Below are positions 24,901 to 31,150 of a stretch of DNA of 31,150 bases, piece after piece; position 1 is the stretch's first letter; every line of letters begins with the position of its first letter. Origin of the DNA: a virus; the IMG/VR virus record IMGVR_UViG_3300024518_000705, positions 1 to 31,150 of that record. One strand, written 5' to 3'. The notes under the pieces are model-generated. The model was not told the DNA's origin and did not search any database. It was given only the letters and a program-made list of their open reading frames with translations. Both the position numbers and the translations under genes were made by a program.

Positions 24901-25450
24901 GCACCATACCGATGAGTTCAGCCCGTGCCGCATCCGACTCCCTGAACTGCCCAAGCATCGAGGTTGTGTGCATCACTGCGCTTGACTGCCGCACGCCTCG
25001 ACACTGCATACACAGATGCTGCGCCTGTACGAAGCAGGCTGCACCTCTTGCATCGAGATGATCCATCAACGCCTCTGCAACCTCACGAGTCATGCGTTCC
25101 TGTATCTGGAGGCGACGACTGAAGCACTCAACGAGTCGTGCCAGCTTCGACAACCCTACGACCTCGCCGCTCTTCCCTGGTAGGTAGGCAACATGGGCAA
25201 TGCCGCTGAACGGCAACAGGTGATGCTCGCACGTTGAGTGAAACGCGATGTCACGCAGCATCACAATCTCATCAGACCCTGCTGCGAACCGCTTCGCCAA
25301 CAGAACACCAGGGTCTTGACCGACACCTGATAACAGCTCCACCCATGCGCGTGCCACGCGGTGCGGTGTCTGAGCCATCAACTCAACGTCGTCGCCACGC
25401 CCTGCCATCGTCAGGATCGCCCGTACACCGTCACCCATCGCATCAGCCAT
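24893..25450 (-). CDS. folE: GTP cyclohydrolase I
   Basis: The protein has 185 aa. ATG 25450 has GGAG seven bases upstream and shares a base with the queE stop. It has the family zinc site: C74 and H77 in AFHSTCEHHLLPFSGIAHVAY, and C147 in QHLCMQCRG. The flanking motifs ELMAQTPHRVARAWVELLSG, GLSKLARLVECFSRRLQIQE and TREVAEALMDHL are all intact, and the length fits short FolE enzymes. It converts GTP to dihydroneopterin triphosphate, the substrate of QueD. In a phage with QueD, QueE and QueC, it supplies the first step of preQ0 synthesis rather than folate. Confidence 0.93.
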   Translation of the reverse strand: MADAMGDGVRAILTMAGRGDDVELMAQTPHRVARAWVELLSGVGQDPGVLLAKRFAAGSDEIVMLRDIAFHSTCEHHLLPFSGIAHVAYLPGKSGEVVGLSKLARLVECFSRRLQIQERMTREVAEALMDHLDARGAACFVQAQHLCMQCRGVRQSSAVMHTTSMLGQFRESDAARAELIGMVHG

Positions 25451-26118
25451 CACTCAACTCCAAGTACCTTGTGAGCCTGTAACGAAACTTGCCACGCACC
25501 AACAAGCGATGCCATCATCTCCACGAGCGCGTCTCTGCACTCACGCATCTGGTCACCGTAGTCTGAGGCACCGTCTTCAATCGGCTGCACATATCTACTG
25601 CCATGCCATGCGCCAAGCCATGAGTCGAACGCCAACGGCGTGAGGGCAGGATCTGGGTGGGGCCACAGCACCTTGAACTCATCAACGTCACCGATGGGTA
25701 TCTTGATCTCATCAGGCGGGCGCTTCGGGGAACACGCGACCCACTCAACAGCATCACGAACACCATGGTCCAACTGGACAAGACCGTTGGTCTCAACCCA
25801 CAACGACCAACTGCGAGAGAGTACGCGTGCCAGATCGCCGTCCAACTGCAACAGTGGTTCACCTCCTGAAACAACAACAGCGCGAACCCAACCGTGTGTC
25901 TTCTCGCTGATGGCATCGTGGATCTCGTCAGCCGTCATCAACGCGCCACCTATGAAGTCAGTATCACAGAACGGGCACAGGCTCGACGCCTTGGTGTCAG
26001 GATGACCACTCCACGCGTTGCATCCGGCGAACCGTAGGAACACTACTGGCGCACCAGCGTGCCGCCCCTCTCCCTGGAGAGTAGGGCCGAACACCTCCTT
26101 CACCGCGTACCGCTTCAT
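25450..26118 (-). CDS. queE: 7-carboxy-7-deazaguanine synthase (radical SAM)
   Basis: The protein has 222 aa from ATG 26118, which forms an ATGA overlap with queD. It opens RYAVKEVFGPTLQGEGRHAG, the QueE N-terminus. The radical-SAM cluster is the QueE-specific CX14CX2C: C33 (AGCNAWSG), C48 and C51 (LCPFCDTDF). SGGEPLLQ (84-91) is the SAM-binding GGEP motif, and VETNGLVQL and ACSPKRPP match the later beta strands. It rearranges 6-carboxytetrahydropterin into 7-carboxy-7-deazaguanine (CDG). All key residues are present. Confidence 0.93.
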   Translation of the reverse strand: MKRYAVKEVFGPTLQGEGRHAGAPVVFLRFAGCNAWSGHPDTKASSLCPFCDTDFIGGALMTADEIHDAISEKTHGWVRAVVVSGGEPLLQLDGDLARVLSRSWSLWVETNGLVQLDHGVRDAVEWVACSPKRPPDEIKIPIGDVDEFKVLWPHPDPALTPLAFDSWLGAWHGSRYVQPIEDGASDYGDQMRECRDALVEMMASLVGAWQVSLQAHKVLGVE

Positions 26119-26546
26119 CGACCTGCATCCGCCCAACAGTTCGGCGTCTCCCACACGCGGACGCTAACGACCTTGACGCCTGTGTCCGCAAGCAAGTCGT
26201 TTGACTTGTCGAGTAGCCAACCAGCCATGTTCTCTGCTGTCGGGTTGAACGGCACATAGACGATGCCGAGCTTCGTTGCTGACGCACCAGCACCGACCAG
26301 GATACCCTTGGCAAACCCGTCACCCTCCCACAGCAGCAGCTTGTGGTCCCAGTTGGCATCCAGCCACGTTCCGATCCGACCCTTCAGAACGCTGAAGTCG
26401 ATGACTCGACCAATCGAGTCAAGTGACTCAGCGTTCGCCGTTACCTCGACAACGTACCGATGCCCGTGCAGTTGAGCGCACTTCGACTCGTGACCGTGGA
26501 CACGGTGTCCAGCGTCGAACTCCAGCTTCCTCGTGCATGTGGTCAT
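26115..26546 (-). CDS. queD: 6-carboxy-5,6,7,8-tetrahydropterin synthase
   Basis: The protein has 143 aa. ATG 26546 is chosen because it forms an ATGA overlap with the upstream gene and has AGGAG upstream; the upstream frame is a shadow. Zinc ligands are H14 (FDAGHRVHG), H28 and H30 (QLHGHRYVVEV). The catalytic Cys is C23 (SKCAQLHGH), with D67/H68 (NWDHKLLL) and the C-terminal glutamate in VSVRVWETPNCWA. It converts dihydroneopterin triphosphate to carboxytetrahydropterin, between FolE and QueE. C23 before HGH is the feature that separates QueD-type from eukaryotic PTPS-type enzymes. Confidence 0.93.
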   Translation of the reverse strand: MTTCTRKLEFDAGHRVHGHESKCAQLHGHRYVVEVTANAESLDSIGRVIDFSVLKGRIGTWLDANWDHKLLLWEGDGFAKGILVGAGASATKLGIVYVPFNPTAENMAGWLLDKSNDLLADTGVKVVSVRVWETPNCWADAGR

Positions 26547-27202
26547 CTGTTGATCTCCTTCTGAGCCCACTCCCTCACGATAGGATGACACAGCGGCGCA
26601 TACATGGAAGGTCCGTGTGTCTGGACGTACCACCTCGACTTCTTGCCCGCCATGCGGCGTGACGGCATCAACCGCATGAACTGCGCCCACTGCAACGGGG
26701 TCGGCACAATAGCGAGTTCGATGCCCATGCCTGCACATACGCGAGACAGCAGGGCACGTTGCGCTTTGCGAGGGAGAAACGCCGCAACGATCTTTCTGTA
26801 CCGATGCGTCGAAAAGAATGAGCGCATCCGCCTCTCCAAGACCTCGGCGGTGTGGTCCACATGAGGTTCGATTGGATCAAATACTGTGAAGGGCCACTCG
26901 TTCTCAAAGGCCATCGGGACTACACAACCACCAGCGATCTGTTCCCATATCACCAAGTCTGCGCCTGTTAAGGTGGAGAAAGACGCCCACGTTCGAGAAC
27001 GAGAGAAAGGTTTTGTCTTGGTACACAGGGCCACGAAGCACACGGGATTCTTAATGCTGTGCCCCGCGCACACCCGTAACGATGCCTCTTCCATGATCTG
27101 ACTGCGGAGCATCCTGTTGGACCTTGTGTACCCTTGGAGCGTGGCATCTGGGACTCTCTCGGACTCAGAGAACAATGTCATGGACTCTTCTCTCAGGGTC
27201 AT
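26543..27202 (-). CDS. Unknown protein in preQ0 cluster with archaeosine-synthase-like (DUF5591) cysteine motif
   Basis: The protein has 219 aa and is tied to queC (27199-27202) and queD (26543-26546) by ATGA overlaps, so it belongs to the pathway. Residues 60-72 read C-TKT-KPF-SR-S-RT-W. The archaeal archaeosine synthase ArcS (TgtA2) has the signature P-C-x3-K-P-Y-x2-S-x2-H in its DUF5591 domain. The spacing is identical, with P to L, Y to F and H to W changes. The following GGCVVPMAFENEWPF and VFDPIEPHVDH also recall that domain. ArcS adds lysine to the preQ0 nitrile in tRNA. The protein lacks the TGT and PUA domains of ArcS. Alternatives are a DUF6884-like protein or another preQ0/CDG-processing enzyme. 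Confidence 0.55.
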   Translation of the reverse strand: MTLREESMTLFSESERVPDATLQGYTRSNRMLRSQIMEEASLRVCAGHSIKNPVCFVALCTKTKPFSRSRTWASFSTLTGADLVIWEQIAGGCVVPMAFENEWPFTVFDPIEPHVDHTAEVLERRMRSFFSTHRYRKIVAAFLPRKAQRALLSRVCAGMGIELAIVPTPLQWAQFMRLMPSRRMAGKKSRWYVQTHGPSMYAPLCHPIVREWAQKEINR

Positions 27203-27891
27203 GCAACTGTCGGAAACGCTGGGTCAAGGAACCCAGCCTCCTCGAAGCCCTTGGCACGCAGCAGGCACGCATGGCACGACCCGCACCCAGGACGAACGCC
27301 TGCGTAGCAAGTGTGAGACATGCCGAGCGCCTTCCAACACGCTTTGCCAAGCTCCTCCGCGAGCAGCACCGTCTCCTTCTTCGTTCGGTTGAGCAGCGGC
27401 GTCTCGATCACCGGCTGGACTGGCACGCTCTCGCCAAGAGCTTCGTCCATCGCGCTGCCCATCGACCTGATGAAGTCCTCACGGCAGTCTGGATAGCCGC
27501 CATAGTCCTCCTGCGAGACGCCTGTCACTATCGCGCTGCACCCAAGCACGGCAGCCCTGTTCGCAGCGATCGTGAGGAACAGCGCGTTACGCATCGGGAC
27601 GAACGTCTTCTCCACGCCTCCTGGGAGAGATGCGGCATCGGCATACGTCTCAAGGGCTTCCTCAGACACCAGCGGTGACGTGCCCGCCAACACCCCTTCA
27701 CCGATCGACACCGTCTCGTGAGACGACACCCTCGCGTGGCGTGCGATCGCTTCCGCCGCCTCCACCTCGCACTTGTGACGTTGCCCGTAGTGCATCGTCA
27801 GCGCATGGACCGCGTCGTACCGCTGCAACGCCCAGAACAGGCAGGTCGTCGAATCCTGACCACCAGAGAACAACACTACTGCTGACGCCAT
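27199..27891 (-). CDS. queC: 7-cyano-7-deazaguanine (preQ0) synthase
   Basis: The protein has 230 aa. ATG 27891 has GGAG nine bases upstream; GTG 27906 and ATG 27900 are weaker alternatives. The PP-loop ATP site is SGGQDSTT at residues 9-16. EKTFVPMRNALF and GVSQEDYGGYPDCREDF are QueC signatures. Four cysteines, C195, C203, C206 and C209 (HTCYAGVRPGCGSCHACLLR), form the zinc site. It turns CDG into preQ0 using ATP and ammonia. The start overlaps the dpdA stop by 16 bp. There is no amidotransferase (Gat) domain fused here, unlike the Gat-QueC proteins that make archaeosine. Confidence 0.94.
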   Translation of the reverse strand: MASAVVLFSGGQDSTTCLFWALQRYDAVHALTMHYGQRHKCEVEAAEAIARHARVSSHETVSIGEGVLAGTSPLVSEEALETYADAASLPGGVEKTFVPMRNALFLTIAANRAAVLGCSAIVTGVSQEDYGGYPDCREDFIRSMGSAMDEALGESVPVQPVIETPLLNRTKKETVLLAEELGKACWKALGMSHTCYAGVRPGCGSCHACLLRAKGFEEAGFLDPAFPTVA

Positions 27892-28727
27892 GACGAACAT
27901 CTCCACTCACCAGGTAACTCACTCATCAACTGAACTTGCTTGCGCCAACGCTGACGAAGTTGTCTCTCAGTACGCTGCCACCACTCGATCTCGACCCTGA
28001 CGTTCAACGCACCTCTCGCTGACAGTTGCGTCTGCGACGACTTACCAAGACGACGCCCATACCCACGCCACATGCCGTACTTGGAAGGACCAACCTTCCA
28101 AGTAGTCGCATCGACGGAATGCCAAGGCAACGCCCACAGATCCTTCGGTGAGAAGAACGCAAGCCCGTGGATGCGGCACGGCCACACACTTGCGAAGACT
28201 TGCTTAGCGAGATCGAGTTTACGTTTGCCCTTTAGCCCTGCTGCACCTCCCAAAGAAATCTTCGGATAGTGCTTCGCGTAGTGCGTCAACAACTCTTCCG
28301 ATTCCCCAGCGTGCCACACTGGTATGGCACGCACGCCTGCCTCCCACATCTTCTCTGTGTTGCGTCTTCCCTCTTCAGGATCGCCCAACACGTCCAGTGA
28401 GAACACCTCGACGAGCCTTGGATCTGTTGCCGCGAACTCGTGGCACGCCTCGATGTACTCCTGAAGATCAACAACACCTCCTGAGTTATAGGCTGAGAAC
28501 GCACCAGAGTCCATCGACCACGAGCGGTGGCGATAGTTCGTCGCTCGCTTGCGCCATGCGTCGATGAACGCGAAGGACACAAGCACTGACGACTTGCCTT
28601 GGGGCAACGCATCGTCCGCGTCTTCACCACATTGATCCCTCCACTCACAGTCATCTTCACCAGCGAGGCCAGCGGTCACATCACTGCCAGCCTTGCCTGT
28701 AGGGGTCACTGCGAAGCGGATGTTCAT
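27876..28727 (-). CDS. dpdA: DpdA-like DNA guanine transglycosylase
   Basis: The protein has 283 aa. ATG 28727 forms an ATGA overlap with the parB-like stop; GTG 28742 is the alternative. It has the TGT-type TIM-barrel pattern of phage DpdA: D73 in SWSMDSGAFSAYN (base-binding aspartate region), VFSLDVLGDPEEG, the repeat KISLGGAAG, CRIHGLAFFSPKDLWAL and D206 in WHSVDATTWK, the position of the nucleophilic aspartate. The length matches short phage DpdA proteins. Known DpdA enzymes exchange guanine in DNA for preQ0 or a derivative. The C-terminus is a basic, Trp/Arg-rich helix. DpdA subfamily cannot be set from the sequence alone. Confidence 0.85.
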   Translation of the reverse strand: MNIRFAVTPTGKAGSDVTAGLAGEDDCEWRDQCGEDADDALPQGKSSVLVSFAFIDAWRKRATNYRHRSWSMDSGAFSAYNSGGVVDLQEYIEACHEFAATDPRLVEVFSLDVLGDPEEGRRNTEKMWEAGVRAIPVWHAGESEELLTHYAKHYPKISLGGAAGLKGKRKLDLAKQVFASVWPCRIHGLAFFSPKDLWALPWHSVDATTWKVGPSKYGMWRGYGRRLGKSSQTQLSARGALNVRVEIEWWQRTERQLRQRWRKQVQLMSELPGEWRCSSWRQQ

Positions 28728-29374
28728 GCGTTGCGTCGCCACTCTTCGACAAGAGACAGCACAATCCCTTCGTTACTGTCTCCATGACCACCCGTGGCTT
28801 TCCATTCCTCGAAGAAGCGTGTCATCGTCACCCGTGCATCCCGTGCAAACTTCAAAACAACGAAGTCGTTAGACGCACCGCTGAGTTCAACACCCTCAAA
28901 CCCACCACCACCGAGGTCTTGTGCTGCGTCCCAGTCGGCATCGAACAACGGCTTGAGTTCATGCTCGTCCCACCCCAACAGACCAAGGTCAAACTCCTCC
29001 TCTCTCAATGCAGAGAGGGAACCAGACAACGATTCGAGATCCCAGTCTGCAAGCTCTGCCGTGCGGTTGTCAGCGATTGCAAACGCTGTGGCCGACACGT
29101 TGTCCTCGTCAACGACGACCGCAGCCACCTCTGTCCACCCAAGCTGCCGTGCTGCCTCCAGACGACCGTTCCCAGCACGGACGATCATTCCTTCTCGCTG
29201 AACAACAAGCGGGATGCGTTGCCCGAACTGCGAGAAGCTCGACTTGATCGCCTCGACGTTGCGCTCGTCATGCCGTCGTGCGTTCGCTGGATCGTGGTGC
29301 AACGAGTCCACCGCGACAGCCAACGGCTGCAACGACGGAACGATCCGCACAGCCTGCTTCGTCTTCGCTTTCAT
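28724..29374 (-). CDS. ParB/Srx-domain protein, coupled to dpdA
   Basis: The protein has 216 aa from ATG 29374, with GGGAG upstream. Residues about 15-110 are the ParB N-terminal domain: DSLHHDPANARRHDERNVEA, SFSQFGQRIPLVVQREG and the nucleotide-binding box RAGNGRLEAARQLGW, then AIADNRTAELADWDLESL, as found in phage ParB proteins often fused to DNA methylases. Here no methylase follows. The C-terminal about 60 residues (NDFVVLKFARDARVTMTRFF) are a separate helix-rich domain. It may direct DNA modification. In the bacterial dpd system, DpdB also belongs to the ParB/DndB superfamily and is needed with DpdA. That parallel is inference. Confidence 0.8.
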   Translation of the reverse strand: MKAKTKQAVRIVPSLQPLAVAVDSLHHDPANARRHDERNVEAIKSSFSQFGQRIPLVVQREGMIVRAGNGRLEAARQLGWTEVAAVVVDEDNVSATAFAIADNRTAELADWDLESLSGSLSALREEEFDLGLLGWDEHELKPLFDADWDAAQDLGGGGFEGVELSGASNDFVVLKFARDARVTMTRFFEEWKATGGHGDSNEGIVLSLVEEWRRNA

Positions 29375-29417
29375 TCAGAAACTCCCAAGGGGTTCGTTTC
29401 GTTCACCAGTCGAGTGA

Positions 29418-29497
29418 AGTGGTAGGTACACACCACCACTCTATAGATACATTTTGATCTACTCGTAAGTAAGAGAGTGGCCCCCACTTAGTAGATC
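29418..29497. repeat. Nested inverted repeats, possible operators
   Basis: Three inverted repeats lie close together: GATCTACT/AGTAGATC (29456-29463 with 29490-29497), nested AGTGG/CCACT (29476-29480 with 29484-29488), and AGTGGT/ACCACT (29418-29423 with 29435-29440). The core AGTGG recurs on both sides of the promoter candidate. This is typical of a repressor-binding region. The small HTH protein just upstream (29679-29885) is a candidate binder. Confidence 0.5.
29440..29468 (-). promoter_or_regulatory. Weak sigma70-type promoter candidate for the modification/late operon
   Basis: On the minus strand TTACGA (29468-29463) lies 17 bases before TATAGA (29445-29440). The match is 3 of 6 at -35 and 4 of 6 at -10, so the evidence is weak. 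Its position between the terminator and the ParB-like gene, in the most AT-rich stretch nearby, and between inverted repeats, is right for the start of the long downstream operon. A phage-specific or activated promoter is equally possible. Confidence 0.3.
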
Positions 29498-29577
29498 GTC
29501 TGAACGGGGCACCCGTCATCCTGTTCACTGAACGCAACCCGTAACCCACTGACAGTCCACGACCTTTGCTTCTGAGC

Positions 29578-29616
29578 AAAAAAACAGGCAACACCCCGAG
29601 TCGGGATGCTGCCTGT
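29578..29616 (-). terminator. Intrinsic (Rho-independent) terminator
   Basis: The minus strand reads ACAGGCAGCATCCC, loop GACTC, then GGGGTGTTGCCTGT, a 14-bp stem with two wobble pairs, followed directly by a run of seven T residues (29584-29578). It ends transcription of the accessory genes 31149-29679, 63 bp after the HTH gene. It is the clearest terminator in the window. Confidence 0.92.
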
Positions 29617-29678
29617 GTAGCGTCTGGTGAAGCCCTTCACTCCTGCTGTCTGACCGTGAGGCGTCATGTGGATCAGGA

Positions 29679-29885
29679 CTACTTCTGAGCCTTTGGGCGA
29701 CCTTGCGGACGTGGGGTCCACTTCCTCGCCTGCTTGGGGTCGATCACATGCTCGCTGACGTAGTCCACTCCGTCAGCCGTGGTCACGCACTCGACCGCTT
29801 CAAGCTCACCGCGTGCGATGGCTCGTCGTACTGTTTGTGGTGTCACGCCTTTCACGTCCGCCACCTTCGTCGTTGTCCAGAACAT
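29679..29885 (-). CDS. Small helix-turn-helix DNA-binding protein
   Basis: The protein has 68 aa. ATG 29885 is preferred over ATG 29888 because AAGGAG then lies at ideal distance. The N-terminal half (TTTKVADVKGVTPQTVRRAI then ARGELEAV) is a MerR/excisionase-type HTH: an entry helix, GVTPQTVRRAI as recognition helix and a short wing. The C-terminus is basic (KWTPRPQGRPKAQK), fitting DNA contact. Such proteins are excisionase-like factors or small regulators. It is the last gene before the terminator and next to the inverted repeats, suggesting it may regulate that region. No integrase is visible to support an excisionase role. Confidence 0.72.
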   Translation of the reverse strand: MFWTTTKVADVKGVTPQTVRRAIARGELEAVECVTTADGVDYVSEHVIDPKQARKWTPRPQGRPKAQK

Positions 29886-29924
29886 CATGCGCTCCTTCTA
29901 CCATCCCTCCATCGCCCGGTCGAG

Positions 29925-30197
29925 TTAATTGTCATCCTGCGGCGTCACATTCTTCCGCAACAGATACACGGCTTCCTTCGTTGCCTTCCGACACACAGCG
30001 AGCGCGAGCAGCAGACCGGACTCGCGGTCCACGAACTGCAACGAACTGAACCCATCAACGTCTTCCTCGATGGGGTCGATCCGCGCTGCGTTCTCCATGA
30101 CGAACGCGGCGAACTCTTGCTCGCTGACCACACGGGAGAACTTCGGGTCCGCCACGCGAGCCATCCACGATTCTGATTCCTGCGCGTACCACACCAT
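29925..30197 (-). CDS. Hypothetical protein, 90 aa
   Basis: ATG 30197 has GGAGGAG upstream and shares a base with the upstream stop. The protein is acidic with conserved-looking helical stretches (FSRVVSEQEFAAFVMENAAR, GLLALAVCRKATKEAVYLL) and a short hydrophobic centre. It has no signal or clear membrane segment. No family is recognised. It belongs to the accessory block that precedes the terminator and is probably expressed early. Confidence 0.6.
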   Translation of the reverse strand: MVWYAQESESWMARVADPKFSRVVSEQEFAAFVMENAARIDPIEEDVDGFSSLQFVDRESGLLLALAVCRKATKEAVYLLRKNVTPQDDN

Positions 30198-30676
30198 CAC
30201 TTCTCCTCCTTCAGCTTGTCGTAGGCGGCGAAGAAGTCACACTCGAAGTCCGACGTGTAAACTCGCGCAGCCTCCACCACCTTCTCGGCGGCATCCAACG
30301 TCTTCCGCAGCCGCTCGATCTCGTGTTGCATATCCTCTATTCCCCGTGCCTTGAGCCGCTTGTTCTCAGCCCGCAGCCGCTCCACCTCGGCGCGGAGTTC
30401 CCGAACTCGGTTGACAGAGAGGTTGGCATGGACCCGAGTGAAGCGCTTGCCGTCAACCTCAGGGTCACCCGTGTTGAACGAGCCACACTCGTTGCATTTA
30501 GTGTCGTACTCGTGCATGTCGGGGGTGTGGGTCTCGACGTTTGTGAAGCCTTCAAGTGAGCCGCAATCGAAGCACGCCCACAGCGGGGATTCCTCGCCAA
30601 CTTCCAGACCACCACAAAAGCAGGCACCGGGGATGTCCCAAGCCTGCAACGCGGGGCAATCTTTCTCGTGACCCAT
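30197..30676 (-). CDS. Zinc-ribbon and coiled-coil protein
   Basis: The protein has 159 aa; the ATG at 30676 overlaps the upstream stop, with a GGGGGAG site. The N-terminus has EKDCPALQAWDIPGACFCGG, a cysteine motif common in small actinophage-like and environmental phage proteins. CFDCGS and CNECGSF then form a four-cysteine zinc ribbon (about residues 34-66). Residues about 90-145 are a continuous coiled coil (VRELRAEVERLRAENKRLKA; EIERLRKTLDAAEKVVEAAR). A role in nucleic acid binding or as a dimeric adaptor is plausible but not shown. Confidence 0.68.
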   Translation of the reverse strand: MGHEKDCPALQAWDIPGACFCGGLEVGEESPLWACFDCGSLEGFTNVETHTPDMHEYDTKCNECGSFNTGDPEVDGKRFTRVHANLSVNRVRELRAEVERLRAENKRLKARGIEDMQHEIERLRKTLDAAEKVVEAARVYTSDFECDFFAAYDKLKEEK

Positions 30677-31149
30677 CACTCCCCCTCCTTCAGTGCTTCG
30701 CGGGCAACCCGCTGGAGCGACGTTACGAAACCTGCCTGGGTCGCGGGAATGTCGTCAAGTCTCCCGTCAGCGATGTCCTTGAGCGCCTCCCGCAGCCGCT
30801 CGACCACGGCGTTGCCGGAGACCTTGGCGTTCCCGGAGACCTTGGCGTTCCCGGAGACCCGGGCGTCGCCGCAGACCACGGCGTTGCCGAAGACCTTGGC
30901 GTTGCCGAAGACCACGGCGTTGCCGAAGACCGTGGCGTTGCCGTAGATCTCGGCGGTGCCGCTGACCCTGGCGGTGCCGCTGACCACGGCGTTGTCGAAG
31001 ACCGTGGCGTTGTCGAAGATCATCGCGTCGCCGTAGACCCAGGCGTTGTCGAAGATCATCGCGTCAGGCCCCACATAAGCCGTGTCGGCTACCGTCGCCG
31101 TATCGGCCACCCATCCGCCGCCGTTGGGGTGCTTCTTGTACCCGTCCAT
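30676..31149 (-). CDS. Left-handed beta-helix (hexapeptide-repeat) protein
   Basis: The protein has 157 aa. It starts DGYKKHPNGGGWVADTATVA, a usual opening for phage hexapeptide proteins, then carries about 16 hexapeptide turns (residues about 15-115; TARVSG, TAEIYG, NATVFG, NAVVFG, NAKVFG, DARVSG). These form a left-handed beta helix in known families. A short helical tail follows (VERLREALKDIADGRLDDI). Family members include acyltransferases, but no catalytic histidine loop is visible, so it may be a structural or binding protein. The ATG at 31149 is the last full codon of the window, so an earlier start cannot be excluded. Confidence 0.72.
   Translation of the reverse strand: MDGYKKHPNGGGWVADTATVADTAYVGPDAMIFDNAWVYGDAMIFDNATVFDNAVVSGTARVSGTAEIYGNATVFGNAVVFGNAKVFGNAVVCGDARVSGNAKVSGNAKVSGNAVVERLREALKDIADGRLDDIPATQAGFVTSLQRVAREALKEGE
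30802..31075 (-). repeat. 18-bp tandem repeats inside the beta-helix gene
   Basis: Near-identical 18-bp units encode single hexapeptide turns; on the plus strand they read like GACCTTGGCGTTCCCGGA or GACCACGGCGTTGCCGAA. The central ones differ by only one to three bases, so the array probably grows and shrinks by slippage. It is a coding repeat, not a CRISPR: there are no spacers. Confidence 0.8.
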
Positions 31150-31150
31150 C

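Larger units (their letters stand above)
29375..29678. other. Gene-free control region between accessory and modification modules
   Basis: This 304-bp gap is the largest in the window. It holds a strong intrinsic terminator on the minus strand (29616-29578), inverted repeats (29418-29497), a weak promoter candidate and the ribosome site of the ParB-like gene. Short frames at 29403-29594 and 29488-29721 lack ribosome sites and protein-like composition, so nothing else is called. It separates transcription of the upstream accessory genes from the modification and late genes. Confidence 0.7.

Noticed and set aside
27199-27891. Gat-QueC fusion (archaeosine route)
   Set aside because: QueC is normal in length and has no amidotransferase domain at either end.
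29403-29721. Small frames in the control region (29403-29594, 29488-29721)
   Set aside because: They cross the terminator or inverted repeats, lack ribosome sites and have unlikely composition.
29679-29885. Excisionase and lysogeny module
   Set aside because: The small HTH protein resembles excisionases, but no integrase, repressor or attachment site is seen, so lysogeny is not claimed.
30802-31075. CRISPR-like repetitive array
   Set aside because: Units are contiguous 18-mers in frame with no spacers and encode hexapeptide turns.
30676-31149. Acetyltransferase annotation of the hexapeptide protein
   Set aside because: Hexapeptide repeats alone are not enough; no catalytic histidine loop or second domain is visible.

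Overview
The window is a contiguous piece of a tailed double-stranded DNA phage (or prophage) genome. Every supported gene is on the minus strand, so transcription runs from position 31149 down to position 1. Genes are tightly packed, with many 1-bp (TGATG) and 4-bp (ATGA) start/stop overlaps. No tRNA, rRNA, integrase, replication gene or CRISPR array is visible. An HK97-type capsid module followed by a tail module in the lambda order (connector, Z/gp10-like, terminator U, tube V, G/GT, tape measure H, M, L, K-I-J) indicates a siphovirus. The lambda L/K/I/J type of tail tip favours a Gram-negative host, but the host cannot be named from this sequence.

Region A (31149-29679): small accessory genes. 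They encode a hexapeptide-repeat beta-helix protein, a zinc-ribbon/coiled-coil protein, an unknown protein and a small helix-turn-helix protein. The block ends at a strong intrinsic terminator (29616-29578).

Region B (29678-29375): a 304-bp gene-free control region with that terminator, nested inverted repeats and a weak promoter candidate.

Region C (29374-24893): a translationally coupled cassette of a ParB-domain protein, DpdA (guanine transglycosylase-like), QueC, an unrecognised protein with an archaeosine-synthase-like motif, QueD, QueE and FolE. FolE, QueD, QueE and QueC together make preQ0 from GTP, and DpdA is the enzyme type that swaps DNA guanine for such a base. The phage therefore appears to modify its own DNA with a 7-deazaguanine. 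The extra protein may convert preQ0 further, possibly towards archaeosine.

Region D (24900-16036): packaging, head and neck genes. These are TerS, TerL, a small unknown protein, a portal-MuF fusion, prohead protease, major capsid protein, a putative decoration protein, a small protein, a connector and a gp10-like protein. The modification cassette runs into terS with an 8-bp overlap. A 14-bp perfect hairpin follows the capsid/decoration genes.

Region E (16036-1034): tail genes. They include two large proteins with lambda gpM-like C-termini, a tail terminator, a tail tube, a tail-assembly chaperone pair joined by a canonical -1 slippery heptamer (G GGA AAC), a 1002-aa tape measure, a gpL-like protein with four conserved-type cysteines, a 1783-aa K-I-J fusion and a fibre-like protein.

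Region F (1022-1): tightly packed small proteins, several with one hydrophobic segment and coiled coil (possible lysis/holin genes), and the start of a gene that leaves the window.
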